From the NCBI GenBank assembly GCA_964652155.1, contig CAZZBK010000058.1, forward strand, positions 1-33,827: DNA of 33,827 nt, written 5' to 3'. This DNA comes from CAZZBK01 sp964652155 (GTDB lineage: Bacteria; Planctomycetota; Planctomycetia; Pirellulales; PNKZ01). The position numbers were made by a program, and so were the translations under genes. Positions 30,534 through 33,827 of the stretch are shown piece by piece; within the stretch, counting starts at the first letter, position 1; every line of letters starts with the position of its first letter. The notes beneath the pieces are model-generated. The model did not search any database. It was not told the DNA's origin and was given only the letters and a program-made list of their open reading frames with translations.

Positions 30534-30645
30534 GATGCGATCTCAAGAAAAATGTAGTCCCCAACCCGCGACGCGCGACGGGAGCATCTGTTATCTTCTG
30601 CCTCAAGGACCGCCGCAATTCCTCTTTCAGGACCGCCTCGCAGCC

Positions 30646-30822
30646 ATGCGCCGATTCGCCCATCTGCTCAAACTCGTGGGGCTCGTCGCGGCTCCGTTGG
30701 CTATTTTGCTCAATATGGTTGGCGTGCTCCCATACGGCTACCAGGAACTGCTCTGGCTGGCAGGGTGCGTCTGTCTGTTCGGGATCGGGCATTTGCTCGA
30801 AACCCACGCCGGGGCAGGGTAG
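30646..30822 (+). CDS. 58-residue membrane protein
   Basis: Starting at ATG 30646, this short frame encodes a basic start (MRRFAHLLK) and two hydrophobic segments (about 10-26, LVGLVAAPLAILLNMVGV, and 34-50, LLWLAGCVCLFGIGHLL). It fits a small hairpin membrane protein. A longer frame back to 30445 has no credible N terminus and overlaps the divergent DUF983 gene. I cannot assign a function. The ribosome binding site is weak, and the amino-acid composition is the main support. Confidence 0.65.
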   Translation: MRRFAHLLKLVGLVAAPLAILLNMVGVLPYGYQELLWLAGCVCLFGIGHLLETHAGAG

Positions 30823-31025
30823 TTGCGCCCGGTAAATTTCTGGCGGTCAGAGACGAGATCGCAGGCAGGGCCACTGCGTGGCGTGGATCACTATTTCTTC
30901 TTCCCGTAAATTCCAAATTTGCCTATACTTATGTAATGTAAGACGGTCACGGAAGGGCCGTCACTCCGCGCGGTGCAGTGTGCGCCGTCGGGTTCGCAGC
31001 CCTGGGTTGGGCCAAGGTGACGGAC

Positions 31026-33221
31026 ATGCGTACTTTGCGGCGACCAGGAAAATTGGTGCCGACTCTGCTCCTCTTGGGCAGTCTGCTGATGGTCCCCTCG
31101 TTGGTTCAGGGGCAATTCTTCTCCCAATCGCTGGGACCCGCCCTCGAACTGCCCAACAACGTCACGTTCGACGAGGCCGGCTCGGCCGCCAAGAAGCATC
31201 TTGAGCAGTTCCACGCCTTTCTGACAAACGAACAATGGTCCGACGCGATCGATACCCTGCGGCTGATCGCCGAGGGGCACGCCGACAAGGTTCTCTCCGT
31301 CGCCGAAGGGCGCTATCTGAGCGTGCGCGAGTACACGCATTTGCTGATCGCCGATCTCCCGCCCCCCGCGCTGGCCCTGTACCGGCAACAGGCCGACCCG
31401 TTGGCCAAACAGTGGTACGACCAAGGCATCGCTCAGCGCGACGAGCGGCTGCTGCGGCAGATCGTCGAGCAGTGGTACTGTAGTCGCACGGCCGACGACG
31501 CGCTCTTCGCGCTGGGAGAAATGGCGCTCGAGCGCGGCGAGTTCGCGCTGGCCCGCCACGCTTGGGAGCAATTGTTGCCGCACAAGTCTCGCCCGAACGG
31601 GCCGCTGACCCGGCTGGTCTATCCCGACACCGACATCGACCTCGCGGCAATCCGCGCTCGGCTCGTGCTCGTGCAGTTGCTCGCAGAAAACACCACCGGT
31701 GCGACCCGCGAGTTGGAGCAGTTCAGCGCCCTGCATGCCACCGCCACCGGACGCCTCGGCGGTCGCAGCGGCAACTATGTCGAGTTGCTCAACCGTCTCG
31801 CGGCCGATATCGGTCGCTCGGCGCTCGGCGCTCGCTCGACCGAGCACACGACCTTTGGCGGGGCGAGCGCGCGGCAGCTCCCGATCGACGGCGTGATCGA
31901 CTTGTCGGCGATGAAATGGATGCAGAAGCTCCCCAAGCCCCCGGCCCGAAATTATCCCTGGCCCAGCGGCAAAGGGGTGGCCGAGAATCCGTTGCAACCA
32001 CTGAGTTACCACCCGGTCGTCGTCGGCGAGCGTGTCTTTGTCCACACCGTCGACGGCGGTGCCGATCAGATTCATGCCTTCGACCTTAAAACGGGCGAGC
32101 CCGCCTGGGCCAACAATCCGCTCGACCTGCGCGGACTGATCGGTGGACCGTTGCCCTCGTCGCATCAGAACCCCCGGCTGGGCACGCAACGGTTCACGCT
32201 CTCGGCTCACGGCAACAAATTGTTCGTGCGGACGGGCAACCCCGTCACGTGTTTCAACGAGCGACAGACAGCGCACCAGGGGACGAGCAGCCTGGTGTGC
32301 CTCGACCTCAACAGTGAAGGGGCCTTGCTCTGGGAAATCACTCCCGGCGACGACCGTGCCGAGGGGGATAAATGGGCCTTCGAGGGACCGCCCCTGTGCG
32401 ACGGCGAGTCGATCTATGTCGGCATGCGGCGCAGCGATATTCGTCCGCAGGCATTTGTTGCCAGTTTCGACGCACGCACCGGCAAGCCACGCTGGCGACG
32501 CTTTATCTGCAGCAGCGAAACGCCCGGCCAAGGCCAGTATGAAGAGATCACCCACAATCTCGTCACGCTCCACGGCGACACGGTGTACTACAACACCAAC
32601 CAAGGAGCCATTGCCGCGCTCTCGCGCCGCGACGGACACGTCCACTGGATCTATCGCTACCCGCGCGCCAAAGGGGGCGAGGCGAGCGACGCGCACCTGC
32701 ATTTCTATCGCGATTTGAATCCGTGCATTTACGACCGTGAGCGGCTTTTCGTGGCGCCCAGCGACAGCGAGCAGATCCTCGCCCTCGACGCGCACACCGG
32801 CGAGCTGTTGTGGGAAACCGGCCTCGCGAACAACGCCATTCACTTGCTCGGCGTCGGACAGGGGAACCTGATCGCCAGCGGTTCCTCGGTTTGGGCGTTC
32901 CGCACCGACTATCGAGCCGACAACCCACAAGAGCAGTCGCGGGCCGGCAAGTTGGTTGCCCCCCAATGGCCGCCGCAGGGGCAATCGCCGTTCGGTTTTG
33001 GTCGCGGCGTGTTGGTGGGAGACTCGATCTACTTTCCCACCGCCGAGGCCATTCACGTGTTCGATCAGCAAACCGCGCTACCCCTGGAGCGGCAGCCGAT
33101 CGAGTTGCTCAATACCCGCAATGTGCGGGGCGGGCATTTGATTGTCGCCCAACAGCACTTGTTGATTGTCACCGATCAGCAGATATTTGCCTTCGATCAG
33201 GATGGAGCGAAGCGAGACTAG
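31026..33221 (+). CDS. Secreted PQQ-like beta-propeller protein with N-terminal helical region
   Basis: From the ATG at 31026 the product is 731 residues with a signal peptide (MRTLRRPGKLVPTLLLLGSLL, ending VQG-Q). Residues about 35-220 are helical and TPR-like (KHLEQFHAFLTNEQWSDAIDTL, FALARHAWEQLLPHK). From about 275 on it has PQQ-type propeller blades with the usual tryptophan-bearing turns: FDLKTGEPAWANN, LDLNSEGALLWEI, FDARTGKPRWRRF, LDAHTGELLWETG and FDQQTALPLERQP. Such propellers without a catalytic partner usually act as binding scaffolds. A start at 30978 is open but would put 16 residues before the signal peptide. The MoxR gene follows after 127 bp; co-transcription is possible. Confidence 0.9.
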   Translation: MRTLRRPGKLVPTLLLLGSLLMVPSLVQGQFFSQSLGPALELPNNVTFDEAGSAAKKHLEQFHAFLTNEQWSDAIDTLRLIAEGHADKVLSVAEGRYLSVREYTHLLIADLPPPALALYRQQADPLAKQWYDQGIAQRDERLLRQIVEQWYCSRTADDALFALGEMALERGEFALARHAWEQLLPHKSRPNGPLTRLVYPDTDIDLAAIRARLVLVQLLAENTTGATRELEQFSALHATATGRLGGRSGNYVELLNRLAADIGRSALGARSTEHTTFGGASARQLPIDGVIDLSAMKWMQKLPKPPARNYPWPSGKGVAENPLQPLSYHPVVVGERVFVHTVDGGADQIHAFDLKTGEPAWANNPLDLRGLIGGPLPSSHQNPRLGTQRFTLSAHGNKLFVRTGNPVTCFNERQTAHQGTSSLVCLDLNSEGALLWEITPGDDRAEGDKWAFEGPPLCDGESIYVGMRRSDIRPQAFVASFDARTGKPRWRRFICSSETPGQGQYEEITHNLVTLHGDTVYYNTNQGAIAALSRRDGHVHWIYRYPRAKGGEASDAHLHFYRDLNPCIYDRERLFVAPSDSEQILALDAHTGELLWETGLANNAIHLLGVGQGNLIASGSSVWAFRTDYRADNPQEQSRAGKLVAPQWPPQGQSPFGFGRGVLVGDSIYFPTAEAIHVFDQQTALPLERQPIELLNTRNVRGGHLIVAQQHLLIVTDQQIFAFDQDGAKRD

Positions 33222-33243
33222 AGCAGGGGAGTGGAGGAGTGTC

Positions 33244-33270
33244 GTTAGCCGCTGGCGCGTCAGCGGCTAA
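33244..33270. repeat. cgttagccgc palindromic intergenic element, copy 2
   Basis: A perfect 10-bp inverted repeat (ttagccgctg 33245-33254, loop gcgcgt, cagcggctaa 33261-33270) lies 22 bp after the PQQ-like gene. It shares its cgttagccgc start with the element at 4042. It lacks a T tract, but could still stop or stabilise the upstream mRNA. Confidence 0.6.
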
Positions 33271-33284
33271 GGATCGAGCATCTA

Positions 33285-33340
33285 ACCTCGAACTGAAAAC
33301 TGAAAACCGAAAACCGAAAACAGAGAACCTCGAACCGAGA
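33285..33340. repeat. Degenerate 7-bp tandem repeat, eight units
   Basis: Eight consecutive heptamers follow the pattern AC-Y/A-N-GAAA-like: acctcga, actgaaa twice, accgaaa twice, acagaga, acctcga, accgaga. The array fills the gap just before the MoxR start at 33349. It has no coding potential of its own. Confidence 0.8.
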
Positions 33341-33348
33341 ATATACTC

Positions 33349-33827
33349 ATGTTGCATGACAATGACGTGCAAGCCGTCCAAAAGCTTAACGACGCCTATC
33401 AGCAAATCACCTCCGAACTCTCGAAGGTGATCGTCGGCCAACAGCAGGTCATCGAGGAACTGCTGATCGCCATGTTCGCGCGCGGACACTGTCTGCTGAT
33501 GGGCGTGCCGGGGCTCGCCAAGACGCTGCTCATCCGCACCCTAAGCGACACCATGTCGCTGATGTTCAGCCGCATTCAATTCACCCCCGACCTCATGCCC
33601 TCAGACATCACCGGTACCGAGGTCATCCAGGAAGACAAGCTCAACGGCCGCCGCGAGTTCAAGTTTCTGCCCGGGCCCATCTTCGCCAACATCGTGTTGG
33701 CCGACGAGATCAACCGCACGCCGCCGAAAACGCAGGCCGCGCTGCTCGAGGCGATGCAGGAGTACCACGTGACCGCGGCGGGCCGCAGCTACGAGCTCGA
33801 GCGTCCGTTCTTCGTTCTCGCCACGCA
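33349..33827 (+). CDS. MoxR-family AAA+ ATPase (partial, runs off the window)
   Basis: The first 159 residues are present; the frame is open to the window edge. They include the MoxR start VIVGQQQVIEELLIAMFARGHCLLM, Walker A GVPGLAKT (about 51-58), the MoxR-specific QFTPDLMPSDITGTEV and Walker B IVLADEINR followed by TPPKTQAALLEAMQEY. MoxR ATPases act as chaperone-like factors and are often followed by DUF58 and von Willebrand factor A genes, which would lie beyond the window. The ATG at 33349 follows an AT-rich tandem repeat. Confidence 0.93.
   Translation, partial: MLHDNDVQAVQKLNDAYQQITSELSKVIVGQQQVIEELLIAMFARGHCLLMGVPGLAKTLLIRTLSDTMSLMFSRIQFTPDLMPSDITGTEVIQEDKLNGRREFKFLPGPIFANIVLADEINRTPPKTQAALLEAMQEYHVTAAGRSYELERPFFVLAT

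Noticed and set aside
30891..33071. 726-codon open frame on the minus strand
   Set aside because: It is antisense to the PQQ-like propeller gene, lacks a signal peptide or known motif, and is a codon-bias shadow.
33244..33270. Intrinsic terminator for the PQQ-like gene
   Set aside because: The stem is perfect, but no T run follows and a related sequence occurs elsewhere, so a dispersed repeat is the safer call.
1..33827. CRISPR arrays, tRNA or rRNA genes, prophage or IS transposases
   Set aside because: I looked through all intergenic stretches and saw no regularly spaced repeats, no tRNA-like folds with a GTTCRA loop and no transposase or integrase motifs.

Overview
The window looks like chromosomal DNA of a planctomycete, probably of the Pirellulales type. 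It is GC-rich and carries families that are heavily expanded in that group: three DUF1501 proteins, a DUF1549/DUF1553 haem protein, a PPC-domain surface protein, a PVC-type haem-binding CxxCH protein with HEAT repeats, a PQQ-like propeller protein and a MoxR ATPase. I see no phage, IS transposase, CRISPR array, rRNA or tRNA. One run of 100 N (5413-5512) lies inside valS.

Layout. Positions 1-990: a gene-free lead-in, then a small secreted CxxC protein with a strong terminator. Positions 991-2104: an inverted pair of short repeat elements, then an orphan lutA-like Fe-S protein gene. Positions 2105-6904: cimA (citramalate synthase) behind a complete attenuator-like leader, followed by valS. Positions 7018-9185: an orphan DUF1501 gene facing a lamin-tail-domain gene. 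Positions 9278-11800 (minus): a secreted beta-helix protein followed 15 bp later by an ACS-type MFS transporter. Positions 12022-12606: a small cytosolic helical protein. Positions 12701-18682 (minus): a coupled operon of PPC-domain protein, DUF1549/DUF1553 haem protein and DUF1501 protein. Positions 18861-22839 (minus): another DUF1501 gene, a secreted esterase and a DUF900 lipoprotein hydrolase. Positions 23039-26386 (plus): the large PVC haem protein. Positions 26404-28611 (minus): a glycerophosphodiesterase and a LarA-like DUF2088 protein. Positions 28947-30822: a DTW-domain protein with a long C-terminal extension, a DUF983 protein and a 58-residue membrane protein. Positions 31026-33827: the PQQ-like propeller protein and the start of a MoxR ATPase that runs off the window.

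The best candidate for something undescribed is the 2125-2396 leader of cimA. A near-consensus promoter (TTGACA, 17 bp, TATTCT) is followed by a 40-codon open frame with 12 Val/Ile codons and no Leu, then by a terminator hairpin with a T tract just before the gene of the isoleucine-pathway entry enzyme. By hand I find three mutually exclusive pairings: a protector (2271-2276 with 2307-2312), an antiterminator (2307-2317 with 2358-2368) and the terminator (2355-2368 with 2374-2387). They fit classical ribosome-mediated attenuation. The regulatory reading is inference; the sequence elements are directly visible.

Much of the rest looks like planctomycete periplasmic or surface machinery of unknown function. 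There are also several short palindromic or tandem intergenic repeats, and enzyme families with unusual insertions (valS, the DUF900 hydrolase) or extensions (DTW protein).
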